This document shows, piece after piece, positions 8,811-16,250 of a stretch of DNA of 64,000 bases. The notes beneath the pieces are model-generated. The model was not told the origin of the DNA and did not search any database. It worked only from the letters and a program-made list of their open reading frames with translations. Made by a program: the position numbers and the translations under genes. Every line of letters starts with the position of its first letter. Within the stretch, counting starts at the first letter, position 1. The stretch lies in the NCBI RefSeq assembly GCF_030386795.1, contig NZ_JANUQM010000008.1, positions 62,001 to 126,000 of the forward strand, written 5' to 3'. The stretch comes from Streptomyces sp. S.PNR 29 (GTDB taxonomy: Bacteria > Actinomycetota > Actinomycetes > Streptomycetales > Streptomycetaceae).

Positions 8811-10121
8811 TCACGCGGTTACGGCCACCGCCCGCACGGCCGGAGCGCGCAGCACCCGCCGCGCCGTGCCCAGGCTCGTGCCCAGCGTCACCGCGGCCGC
8901 CACCGACACGACCGCGATCCAGACGCCGAAGACCTGGCCCGGCAGCACCGCGTCGGTGCGGACCACGGTGAACGGGACGATCCCCGCCAGCGCGGCCACC
9001 GTGCCGAAGAGGACACCGGTCAGCGTCAGGATCAGCCCCTCGGCCCCCACCACGCCCAGCACCTGCCCGGGAGTCGCTCCGGCGAGGCGCTGCTGCCCGA
9101 ACTCCCGGACGCGGTACGTCGTCGCCGCGTACAGCGAGTTGACCAGCATCACGCAGACGAAGACCACGATGATGCCGACGACCGTGAAATTGAGCGTCTC
9201 CAGGTTCTTGGCGTCGACCGACTTCACCCTCCCCGAGGCCGCCACGGCGTCGCTCTCCACCGCCTGCATGGTGAGCGTCGCCGTCGACACCGCCGTGAAC
9301 AGGATCAGCGACATCAGGATCCCGGCGAGGTGACCGGCCCGCTCCCGCAGGTTGCGCACGGCCAGCCAGCCGCTCGCACCGCTCAGCGGCAGCCGGGCCG
9401 GCACGCCCTTCAGCAGGCGCGGCGCGAGCAGCGCGAAGCCCACCGACAGCAGGATCGATCCGTACGCCGGCGTCGCCATCAGCGCCTCGTCCGCCGCCGA
9501 GAAGGCGAAGGTGGAGCAGACCGAGGCGGCACCGAGCACGAGGGCCGCGTACGCGAGGACCTTCCGTGCCCCGCCCCGCCGCCCGCCTGGCCGCGTCGCC
9601 CGCCGTACGGCGAGGAACGCGGCGCCCGCCGCCGCGAGCAGGGTGATGTCGACGCCCGTCATCAGCGCGACGGGACCGAAGGAGTGGTCGACGGAACGCG
9701 CCACCTGCCCGCTGTCCCGGAAGACCTCCAGCAGCGCCCGCCCGCCCAGCATCGCCGGACCGATCGCCAGGGCCGCGCCCACCAGCGCCACGGCCACCGC
9801 CTCACCCACGACCATCCGCTTGATCTGCGCCGGGGTCGCCCCCGAGCAGCGCAGCAGCTCCAACTCGGCCGCCCGCTGGCGGACGTTGACCGTCAGCGTC
9901 GAGGCGACGGCGAAGAACACCAGTAAGGTGCCGTAGCCGCCGACGACACCAGCGGCGGTGCTCAGCGTCTCCGCGCTCACCGAGTCCACGCCGTCCTGCG
10001 CCGCCGTGTCGTGCATCGAGTTGAAGGTCATGATGATCGTCGCGCCGAGGAAGGCGGACAGCAGCGTCGCGAGGAACCGCCCGGGCCGGTGCCGAATCGA
10101 CCGCATCGCCAGTACGAACAT
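8811..10121 (-). CDS. FtsX-like ABC transporter permease
   Basis: 436-residue membrane protein, about half the usual length of MacB/FtsX-type actinobacterial permeases. Two FtsX-type units are visible, each with the marker RxxELxLLRCSGATPAQI or VREFGQQRLAGATPGQV. The N-terminal RSIRHRPGRFLATLLSAFLGATIIM forms TM1, and three to four further helices follow in each half. The extracellular domain between TM1 and TM2 is very small. It pairs with the ATPase encoded 3 bp upstream. Such small systems export peptides or drugs or sense envelope antibiotics; the substrate is unknown. Confidence 0.88.
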   Translation of the reverse strand: MFVLAMRSIRHRPGRFLATLLSAFLGATIIMTFNSMHDTAAQDGVDSVSAETLSTAAGVVGGYGTLLVFFAVASTLTVNVRQRAAELELLRCSGATPAQIKRMVVGEAVAVALVGAALAIGPAMLGGRALLEVFRDSGQVARSVDHSFGPVALMTGVDITLLAAAGAAFLAVRRATRPGGRRGGARKVLAYAALVLGAASVCSTFAFSAADEALMATPAYGSILLSVGFALLAPRLLKGVPARLPLSGASGWLAVRNLRERAGHLAGILMSLILFTAVSTATLTMQAVESDAVAASGRVKSVDAKNLETLNFTVVGIIVVFVCVMLVNSLYAATTYRVREFGQQRLAGATPGQVLGVVGAEGLILTLTGVLFGTVAALAGIVPFTVVRTDAVLPGQVFGVWIAVVSVAAAVTLGTSLGTARRVLRAPAVRAVAVTA

Positions 10122-10124
10122 CCC

Positions 10125-10910
10125 TCACACCCCCGCCGGCATGTCGTCGCCCAGGTGTGCCAGCCGCTCGGCGACCGCGTCCGCCGTCGGCGCGTCCAGC
10201 CGGCCGGCCAGCCGCCCGTCCGCCAGGAACAGCACGGAGTCGGCGTACGAGGCCGCCACCGGGTCGTGCGTCACCATCACCACGGTCCGGCCGTGCACCC
10301 GCACCGCCTCCTGGAGCAGCCGCAGCACGTCCCGCGCGCTGCGCGTGTCCAGGGCGCCCGTCGGCTCGTCCGCGAAGATCACCCGGGGCTCGGCGACCAG
10401 CGCACGGGCGATCGCCACGCGCTGCCGCTGACCGCCCGACAACTGGTCCGGCCGGTGCCCGAGCCGGTCACCGAGGCCGACGGCGGTGAGCACCTCCCGG
10501 GCCCGCTTCCGGTCGACGCGCCGACCGGCGAGTTTCAGCGGCAGCACCGTGTTCTGCGCGACCGTCAGCGTCTGAAGCAGGTTGTACTGCTGGAAGACGA
10601 ACCCGACCCGGCCGCGCCGGAACCTCGTCAGCTCCGCCTCACTGCCGCCCGTCAGTTCCATGCCGTCCACCCGCACGATGCCGTTGTCGGGCCGGTCCAG
10701 CCCGGCCGCGCACTGCAGCAACGTGGACTTGCCCGAGCCGGACGGCCCCATCACCGCGGTGAAGGTGGCGCGCTCCAGGCAGAGCGTGACCCCGTCCAGC
10801 GCCGTCACGGCGCTGTCGTCCGTCCCGTAGGTCTTGCTGACCTTGACCAGCCGCACCGCCTCGGCGGCGGGTCCCTGGTCGCGCGTACGTCGTGAGCCCG
10901 AGCGAAACAT
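10125..10910 (-). CDS. ABC transporter ATP-binding protein (MacB/LolD-type)
   Basis: Drives the adjacent FtsX-type permease. 261 residues from the ATG at 10910. Walker A GPSGSGKS (55-62), Q-loop FVFQQYNLL (105-113), signature LSGGQRQR (157-164), Walker B VIFADEP (177-183), D-loop GALD and switch His in VTHD (216). The ATG at 10910 is preferred because GGGGAG lies 8 bases upstream. In-frame GTG and ATG codons at 10919 and 10916 sit too close to that site. The permease gene follows after 3 bp. It is divergent from the TTA-containing gene at 11052, with a possible operator between them. Confidence 0.92.
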   Translation of the reverse strand: MFRSGSRRTRDQGPAAEAVRLVKVSKTYGTDDSAVTALDGVTLCLERATFTAVMGPSGSGKSTLLQCAAGLDRPDNGIVRVDGMELTGGSEAELTRFRRGRVGFVFQQYNLLQTLTVAQNTVLPLKLAGRRVDRKRAREVLTAVGLGDRLGHRPDQLSGGQRQRVAIARALVAEPRVIFADEPTGALDTRSARDVLRLLQEAVRVHGRTVVMVTHDPVAASYADSVLFLADGRLAGRLDAPTADAVAERLAHLGDDMPAGV

Positions 10911-11003
10911 CGTCATCACTCCCCGTCCGGCACTCCCTGTGCCCTGTCCAAGAAGCTACGGAGACTCAGGCGCGGGCACATGGGGCGCAGAACCCGTATC
11001 GGA

Positions 11004-11023
11004 GGGTGTACTCAATGACACCC
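11004..11023. promoter_or_regulatory. Inverted repeat GGGTGT-N8-ACACCC between divergent genes
   Basis: Perfect 6-bp arms separated by 8 bases, lying between the ABC transporter (reading left) and the TTA-containing gene (reading right, ATG 29 bp downstream). The position suits an operator acting on either promoter. The binding protein is unknown. Confidence 0.35.
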
Positions 11024-11051
11024 CCCGGCCGTGTGCGGCAGGATGATCGCC

Positions 11052-11696
11052 ATGACAGACGGATTAGGCTGGCTCGCCGCTCCCCGGTCCATCGCCTTCG
11101 GCGGCTACAGCATCGTGATCGCGCGCGATCTCGCCGGGGAGGAGGTCGCGCGGCGGATCACCGAGACCGTGTCCGGACCGAGGCGCCGGGCCCGGTACAT
11201 CGGGCAGCTCACGGGAGCTCAGCTCAACGACGTGCTGGAAGGGTTCTTCGGGAACGTCTTCGAGGAGATCGCCCTGCGGTACGGGGAGTCGGACGAGTGG
11301 GCGTACGTCGTCAAGTACGGCGGATGGCAGGGCTCCTTCGGCGACCAGTCCCCGGTCTCGCGCGGTGACGCCCACGTCTTCCACCTCGAATTCGAGGAGG
11401 AGAACGGCAAGCCGGTGCCGCCGCGGTTCGCGTACTTCCATGACGGACGGCTCAAGTGCGCCTTCAACCTCCATCTGGACGGCTCGTGGGGATACGACGG
11501 CGTCGAAGGAGACCCCGAGGTGGCGTCACGGGTCGAGAGCGTGCTGGCCGGCGCCGGACTGCCCGACCCGGAGCTGGACCGGGACCTGGTGCACCGGATC
11601 TCACTGGAGGTCATCGAGGAATGCTTCGGGCTCACCCTGCCGAGAAGGCGGATCCTCGAAGAAACGCTGCCCACCGCGTTCCTGGGCAGGCCGTGA
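11052..11696 (+). CDS. DUF6461-like protein of unknown function with a TTA codon
   Basis: 214 residues from the ATG at 11052. The body resembles DUF6461-type actinobacterial proteins: an N-terminal VIARDLAGEEVARRI element, a central WAYVVKYGGWQGSF strand, FAYFHDGRLKCAFNL, and a C-terminal LEVIEECFGLTLPRRRILE helix. The family assignment is tentative. Codon 5 is TTA (11064-11066), the codon read only by the bldA tRNA in Streptomyces, which implies translation mainly late in development. Earlier in-frame starts at 11031 and 11043 exist, and the TTA stays near the 5' end whichever is used. No signal peptide. Function unknown. Confidence 0.7.
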   Translation: MTDGLGWLAAPRSIAFGGYSIVIARDLAGEEVARRITETVSGPRRRARYIGQLTGAQLNDVLEGFFGNVFEEIALRYGESDEWAYVVKYGGWQGSFGDQSPVSRGDAHVFHLEFEEENGKPVPPRFAYFHDGRLKCAFNLHLDGSWGYDGVEGDPEVASRVESVLAGAGLPDPELDRDLVHRISLEVIEECFGLTLPRRRILEETLPTAFLGRP

Positions 11697-11763
11697 CATG
11701 CCTGTGACCGGAGGTATGGCCTCCACCACAGCGCCCGCCGGCCCTTCTTGATCGACTCCGGAC

Positions 11764-12360
11764 ATGCACAGATCTCCTGCCGACCGCGTCGCCTTGGCGA
11801 CCGCGGCGGCCACGGCCGCCGTGGTTCTCGCGGGCTGCGCAAGTCCCCGCCCCGGCACGGGCGACGAGGCGGCACCGCCGGCTCCTCCCCGCCCTTCGGT
11901 GACCGAAGCGCGTGATGACAGCGCCGGCCTGCGGGAGGCGGAGGACGCCGCCTGCGCCACCGCGACAGCGGGGCCGTCGGACGACGGGACGGACACGGCG
12001 TCGCCCTCGGCGGAGCCCGTCGGCGACCAGCCCCCCAACTACGCCGACAACAACGCCTATCGGCGTGCCCTGCCCCTGAAAGGCGTGAACGCCTGCCGCG
12101 GCGACGTCCACGTCACCCGGCTGACCGAGGGCCTGAAGCGCGTCCCGGCGGACAGGGCCGAAGTCGACGCGGCGCTGTCCCGCCTCGGCTACGGCCACGA
12201 GGTCGAGCGGATCAACACCGTGGACGGCACCGTGCGGTTCGACATCGGCCTCGGCGGTGTGTGCGTCACCGGAACGCTGGCGCCCGGCCACCGGCCCACC
12301 GTCGAGGCTCACGGACCCTACCTGGAGGGCGGCTGCGCCGAGCCCGCCTACGGGCACTGA
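11764..12360 (+). CDS. Small secreted lipoprotein, function unknown
   Basis: 198 residues. The N-terminal signal ends in a lipobox, VLAGC, with the acylated Cys25. A Pro/Ala/Asp-rich linker (~27-85) is followed by a compact domain (~85-198) containing four Cys residues, which could form disulfides, and a KRVPADRAEVDAALSRLGYG helix. No family was recognised. It is followed after 5 bp by the DUF4232 gene and then by a small membrane protein, so the three probably form one operon for cell-envelope proteins. The ribosome site is weak. Confidence 0.7.
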   Translation: MHRSPADRVALATAAATAAVVLAGCASPRPGTGDEAAPPAPPRPSVTEARDDSAGLREAEDAACATATAGPSDDGTDTASPSAEPVGDQPPNYADNNAYRRALPLKGVNACRGDVHVTRLTEGLKRVPADRAEVDAALSRLGYGHEVERINTVDGTVRFDIGLGGVCVTGTLAPGHRPTVEAHGPYLEGGCAEPAYGH

Positions 12361-12365
12361 CGCCG

Positions 12366-12962
12366 ATGGCCACCACAGCGCAGCAGGTGCTGCTCCGTGT
12401 CGCCGCGGGGGTCGCGGTCGCCGCCTCCGTCTGGACCGTGGCGGACATGATGTACGGCGATCCCCCCTCCGGACGGGGGAACGAGACGTCCCGCGGCCGG
12501 TCGGAGACGGGGGTTCCCGAGCAGGGCGGGGCGTGCCCGGCGTCCGGTGTCCGCATCACCGCCGGTCCGGTGGACGCCGCGATGGGCCTGCGCGCCATGA
12601 GCCTCACGCTGCACAACTGCGGCACCCGCACCTACCGGGTCGAGGGCTACCCCGGGCTCGGCCTGCTCGACGAGGACGGCAAGCCCGTGACCGGCGTGAC
12701 GGTGACCCGGGGGAGCGGCGGCATCGCCACCATGCCCGGCTTCGACGACCCGCCGCGGGAGGTGGCGCTGCGACCGGGCGAGAGTGCCACCGCCGGCCTG
12801 GTGTGGCGGAACACCGTCGCCGGTGCGGGAGCCCCGACGAACGTGCCCTCCGTGACGGTGCGGGCCACACCAGGGGCGGAGCCGGTCACCGTGCGACCGG
12901 ACGGCGGCCTCGACCTCGGCACCACCGGCAGACTCGGGGTCGGCCCATGGCACACCGAGTGA
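12366..12962 (+). CDS. DUF4232-domain secreted or membrane-anchored protein
   Basis: 198 residues. An N-terminal hydrophobic segment (LLRVAAGVAVAASVWTVA) serves as signal or anchor. From ~55 onward the beta-sandwich DUF4232 domain shows the usual pattern CPASGVRITAGPVDAAMGLR, LTLHNCGTRTYRVEGYPGL and EVALRPGESATAGLVWRN, with two Cys likely disulfide-bonded. DUF4232 proteins are common Streptomyces surface proteins without known activity. Start and stop are tightly packed with the neighbours (5-bp gap before, 16-bp overlap after). Confidence 0.8.
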   Translation: MATTAQQVLLRVAAGVAVAASVWTVADMMYGDPPSGRGNETSRGRSETGVPEQGGACPASGVRITAGPVDAAMGLRAMSLTLHNCGTRTYRVEGYPGLGLLDEDGKPVTGVTVTRGSGGIATMPGFDDPPREVALRPGESATAGLVWRNTVAGAGAPTNVPSVTVRATPGAEPVTVRPDGGLDLGTTGRLGVGPWHTE

Positions 12963-13294
12963 GGTCGCCCAGGAAGCGGTCCGACCGCCACAAGGCGGTG
13001 GACTGCGCCGTGTCCGGTCTGCTCCTCGCCGTGGACCTCCTCCTGGTCGTCGCGATCCTCGTCCTCGGCAGCGAAGGCGTCTTCACGGAGGACTGGATGG
13101 GCTACCCCGGGATGACGGACCCGGCGGGTGAGACCTTCCAGCACAGCGCCGTGTGGTTCCTCATCACGGCCGAGGCCGTGACCGTCGGTCTGGCCGTCGC
13201 CTGCCGCCTCTGGATCACCGCCGGCACGCAACTCGTCGCCCTCACCGCCGGGTCGGTCTTCATCGGGTCCCTCTCCACCTACTGGAACCCCTGA
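12947..13294 (+). CDS. Small three-helix membrane protein (possibly DUF6234)
   Basis: 115 residues. A basic N-terminus (RVRSPRKRSDRHK) precedes three predicted transmembrane helices at roughly 20-42, 64-86 and 88-110. The ATG at 12947 lies inside the end of the DUF4232 gene (16-bp overlap), as expected for coupled translation. It may belong to DUF6234, recalled only loosely. It ends 6 bp before the convergent lutC. Confidence 0.65.
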   Translation: MAHRVRSPRKRSDRHKAVDCAVSGLLLAVDLLLVVAILVLGSEGVFTEDWMGYPGMTDPAGETFQHSAVWFLITAEAVTVGLAVACRLWITAGTQLVALTAGSVFIGSLSTYWNP

Positions 13295-13300
13295 GACCGC

Positions 13301-13942
13301 TCAGTCCACGAGGACGACCTCCAGGGTGCGCGGACCGTGCACGCCCTCCACGCGGTCCAGTTCGATGTCGCTGGTCGCCGACGGGCCGGAGATCCAGGTC
13401 AACGGGCGGGACGGGTCGAGGCGTTCGAGGGCCTGCGGAACGGAGGCGACGACCTGGTCCGGGACCCGTACGACGCAGATGTGGTGGTCGGGGACGAGGG
13501 TGATGCGGCGGCGGCCCTGATCGGGGGAGGCGTCCAGGACGATGGTGCCGGTCTCGGCGATGGCGACCGCGCACGCCGTGACCACACTGTCGACCCGGTC
13601 CAGCTCCAGCGGCGTGCTCTCGGCCCGGTCGGGGACCTGTCCGACGTCGGTCGCCGCCAGCCAGCCCGGGTCCAGGCCCGGCGGGACGAGCACCGTCGTC
13701 GCGGCCCGCTCGCGAAGCAGCCGCGCGATCAGCCCGGCGAGCCCGTCGGCGTCGCTGCGGTGCACGATCGCCCGGTAGTCCGCCAGGTTCTCGGCGAGCA
13801 GATCCACCGTCTGCTCGACACTCCGCTCACCGTGCTCGCGCAGATAGCCCCGCTGAACCGCCTGCTCGTACGGAGTGTCGTCCTGCCGTACGTCCGCCAG
13901 GGCGCGCCGCACCCGGCCCAGGATCCGCTCCTTGCTGCTCAC
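13301..13942 (-). CDS. lutC: L-lactate utilisation protein LutC (LUD domain)
   Basis: 213-residue LUD-domain subunit of the LutABC L-lactate oxidation complex, which converts lactate to pyruvate. The LUD core is seen in VDSVVTACAVAIAETGTIVLDA and LVPDHHICVVRVPDQVV, with PSATSDIELDRVEGVHGP near the C-terminus. The GTG at 13942 overlaps the lutB stop by 4 bp. It is the last gene of lutABC, facing the 115-residue membrane protein with only 6 bp between. Confidence 0.92.
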   Translation of the reverse strand: MSSKERILGRVRRALADVRQDDTPYEQAVQRGYLREHGERSVEQTVDLLAENLADYRAIVHRSDADGLAGLIARLLRERAATTVLVPPGLDPGWLAATDVGQVPDRAESTPLELDRVDSVVTACAVAIAETGTIVLDASPDQGRRRITLVPDHHICVVRVPDQVVASVPQALERLDPSRPLTWISGPSATSDIELDRVEGVHGPRTLEVVLVD

Positions 13943-15426
13943 TTCGCGCCGTCCTTTCCGCCGTTGGTGCGCTGCCACCAGTCGCGGAACGGCTCCGCGG
14001 GCACCGGCGGCAGATCCCGGGTGCCGCTCCACGCCTTGCCGGGCCCCGGCAGCGTGCGGGGATGGAGGCGGCGGGTGCGGGACGCCAGCCGCTGGCCGGT
14101 GCGCAGGGCGCCCGGACGCGTGAACGCCCAGCGCGCCGCCCGCATGGCCGCGCGCTCGGCGGCGTGCCCCTTCGCGGGCTGGAGGATGACCTTGTTGCCC
14201 TCCCGCGTCACCTGGCCGCCCTCCACGACCCGTTCCCGCAGATGCACCAGCACCTCGGGGATGTCGATGGCGACCGGGCACACCTCGTAGCAGGCGCCGC
14301 ACAGCGACGACGCGTACGGCAGCGAGGCGTCGATCTCGCTGCCGGTGCCCCGGAGCTGGGGGCTGAGGATCGCGCCGATCGGGCCGGGGTAGACCGAGCC
14401 GTACGCGTGGCCGCCCGCCCGCTCGTACACCGGGCAGACGTTCAGACACGCCGAGCAGCGGATGCAGCGCAGCGCCTGGCGGCCGACCTCGTCGGCGAGG
14501 GTGTCGGTGCGGCCGTTGTCCAGCAGGACCAGGTGGAACTCCTGCGGCCCGTCGGCTGTCCCGGAGTCCGTCGTACCGGTCCACATGCTCGTGTACGGGT
14601 TCATCCGCTCGGCCGTCGAGGAGCGGGGGAGGGTCTGCAGGAACACCTCCAGGTCCTGCCAGGTCGGCACGATCTTCTCGATGCCGACGACGGAGATCAG
14701 CGTCCGAGGCAGGGTCAGGCACATCCGCCCGTTGCCCTCCGACTCCACGACCACCAGCGTGCCGGTCTCGGCGACCATGAAGTTGGCGCCGGAGATGCCG
14801 ACCTTGGCGCGCAGGAACTTCTCGCGCAGGTGCAGGCGCGCCGCCTCGGCGAGTTCGGCGGGGGCGTCGGTGAGGCCCTCCGGGGCCGGGCGGCCCCACT
14901 CGCTCATCTCACGGGCGAAGATGTCCCGGATCTCACCACGGTTGCGATGGATGGCGGGGACGAGGATGTGCGAGGGCCGGTCCTTGCCCAACTGCACGAT
15001 CAGCTCGGCGAGATCGGTCTCGTAGGCATGGATTCCCTCTTCGAGGAGCGCCTCGTTGAGCCCGATCTCCTGCGTGGCCATCGACTTGACCTTGACGACC
15101 TCCGACTCGCCGGTCCGCTTGACCAGGTCGGCCACGATCCGGTTGGCCTCCTCGGCGTCGGCGGCCCAGTGCACGGTACCGCCGGCCGCCGTGACCGACG
15201 CCTCCAACTGCTCCAGATACCGGTCGAGATGGCGCAGCGTATGGTCCTTGATCCGCTTCCCGGCCTCCCGCAGCGCCGCCCAGTCGGACACCTCCGCGAC
15301 CGCCTTGGCCCGCTTGGCGCGGATCGTGTGCGTGGCGTGGCGCAGATTGCCGCGCAGGGTCTGGTCGCGCACGGCCTCCCGCGCGGCCTCGGGGAACGCC
15401 GGCATCCCTACAAAAGTGCCGCTCAT
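13939..15426 (-). CDS. lutB: Iron-sulfur L-lactate utilisation protein LutB
   Basis: 495-residue central subunit of LutABC. An N-terminal LUD domain (VKVKSMATQEIGLNEAL, then ETGTLVVVESEGNGRM) is followed by a ferredoxin-like domain with two Cys clusters, CIRCSACLNVCPVYE (~325-340) and CGACYEVCPVAIDIP (~375-390), for two [4Fe-4S] centres. A basic C-terminal region follows. The length matches LutB/YkgF proteins. The ATG at 15426 overlaps the end of lutA by 4 bp. Confidence 0.95.
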   Translation of the reverse strand: MSGTFVGMPAFPEAAREAVRDQTLRGNLRHATHTIRAKRAKAVAEVSDWAALREAGKRIKDHTLRHLDRYLEQLEASVTAAGGTVHWAADAEEANRIVADLVKRTGESEVVKVKSMATQEIGLNEALLEEGIHAYETDLAELIVQLGKDRPSHILVPAIHRNRGEIRDIFAREMSEWGRPAPEGLTDAPAELAEAARLHLREKFLRAKVGISGANFMVAETGTLVVVESEGNGRMCLTLPRTLISVVGIEKIVPTWQDLEVFLQTLPRSSTAERMNPYTSMWTGTTDSGTADGPQEFHLVLLDNGRTDTLADEVGRQALRCIRCSACLNVCPVYERAGGHAYGSVYPGPIGAILSPQLRGTGSEIDASLPYASSLCGACYEVCPVAIDIPEVLVHLRERVVEGGQVTREGNKVILQPAKGHAAERAAMRAARWAFTRPGALRTGQRLASRTRRLHPRTLPGPGKAWSGTRDLPPVPAEPFRDWWQRTNGGKDGAK

Positions 15427-16178
15427 ACCGCCGGCTCCTCCTCCGTGCTCGCCAGGATCTCCGCGATGTGCACCGGCCGCATACCCGTCCTGAGCCGGGC
15501 CATCGTCCCACCGATGTGCATCAGACAGGAGTTGTCGGCCGCGCACAGCACCTCGGCGCCCGTCGACTCGGCGTTGCGCACCTTGTCCGCGCCCATCGCC
15601 GCCGAGACATCGGAGTTCTTCAGCGCGAACGTGCCGCCGAAGCCGCAGCACTCGTCGGCGCCCGGCAACTCCACCAGCTCCAGTCCCTTCACGGCCTGGA
15701 GCAGCCGACGGGGCCGGTCGCCCAGGCCGAGGCCGCGCAGCCCGTGGCAGGTCGGGTGGTACGTCACCCGGTGCGGGTAGTAAGCCCCGACGTCCGTCAC
15801 TCCCAGGACGTCCACCAGGAACTCCGTCAGCTCGTACGTCTTCGGCACCACGGGCGCCAGGGTCGCCGCGAGTCCGTCCCCGCGCCCCTCGGCCCGCGCC
15901 CGCTCCCCCATCCGCGGATAGAGCTCACGCACCATCGCCCCGCACGACCCCGACGGCGTGACGATGGCCTCGTAGTCCCGGAAGACATCGGAGAAATGCC
16001 GGGCCAGCGGCTCCGCCTCATGCCGGTATCCGGTGTTGTAGTGCGCCTGCCCGCAGCAGGTCTGGGCCATCGGGAAGTCGACTTCGACGCCCAGCCTGGT
16101 CAGCAGTTTCACCACAGAGCGCCCGGTGTCCGGGTAGAGCGTGTCGTTGACACAGGTCAGGAACAGGGCGACACGCAT
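15423..16178 (-). CDS. lutA: L-lactate utilisation protein LutA (CCG domains)
   Basis: 251-residue (Fe-S)-binding CCG-domain protein, first gene of lutABC. It carries the two cysteine-rich CCG repeats typical of LutA/GlpC-like subunits: TCCGQAHYNTGYR in the first half and DECCGFGGTFALKN in the second. AAGGAG lies 7 bases before the ATG. It is preceded by its own -10-like element and a LutR-type palindrome (16198-16208). A hairpin after rhaB separates it from the rhamnose genes. With LutB and LutC it would oxidise the L-lactate that the rhamnose pathway generates next door. Confidence 0.93.
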   Translation of the reverse strand: MRVALFLTCVNDTLYPDTGRSVVKLLTRLGVEVDFPMAQTCCGQAHYNTGYRHEAEPLARHFSDVFRDYEAIVTPSGSCGAMVRELYPRMGERARAEGRGDGLAATLAPVVPKTYELTEFLVDVLGVTDVGAYYPHRVTYHPTCHGLRGLGLGDRPRRLLQAVKGLELVELPGADECCGFGGTFALKNSDVSAAMGADKVRNAESTGAEVLCAADNSCLMHIGGTMARLRTGMRPVHIAEILASTEEEPAV

Positions 16179-16197
16179 CGCGGCTCCTTCTGGTCGG

Positions 16198-16208
16198 TCA
16201 TCGGATGA
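16198..16208. promoter_or_regulatory. LutR-type operator (TCATC-N-GATGA) upstream of lutA
   Basis: TCATCGGATGA is a perfect inverted repeat with one central base, 20 bp upstream of the lutA ATG. It matches the site described for the GntR-family lactate regulator LutR in Bacillus. On the minus strand a -10-like TACTCT (16218-16213) lies just upstream, placing the operator across the expected transcription start. No LutR gene is in the window. Confidence 0.6.
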
Positions 16209-16234
16209 GTGCAGAGTAGTCGGGTGGCGACGGG

Positions 16235-16250
16235 CCGGGGGAGCCCCCGG
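16235..16250 (-). terminator. GC hairpin directly after the rhaB stop
   Basis: CCGGGGG-AG-CCCCCGG forms a perfect 7-bp stem with a 2-base loop, ending at the base next to the rhaB stop codon (16251-16253). There is no U-tract, as is usual in Streptomyces. It probably ends or attenuates the rha transcript before lutA. Confidence 0.5.
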
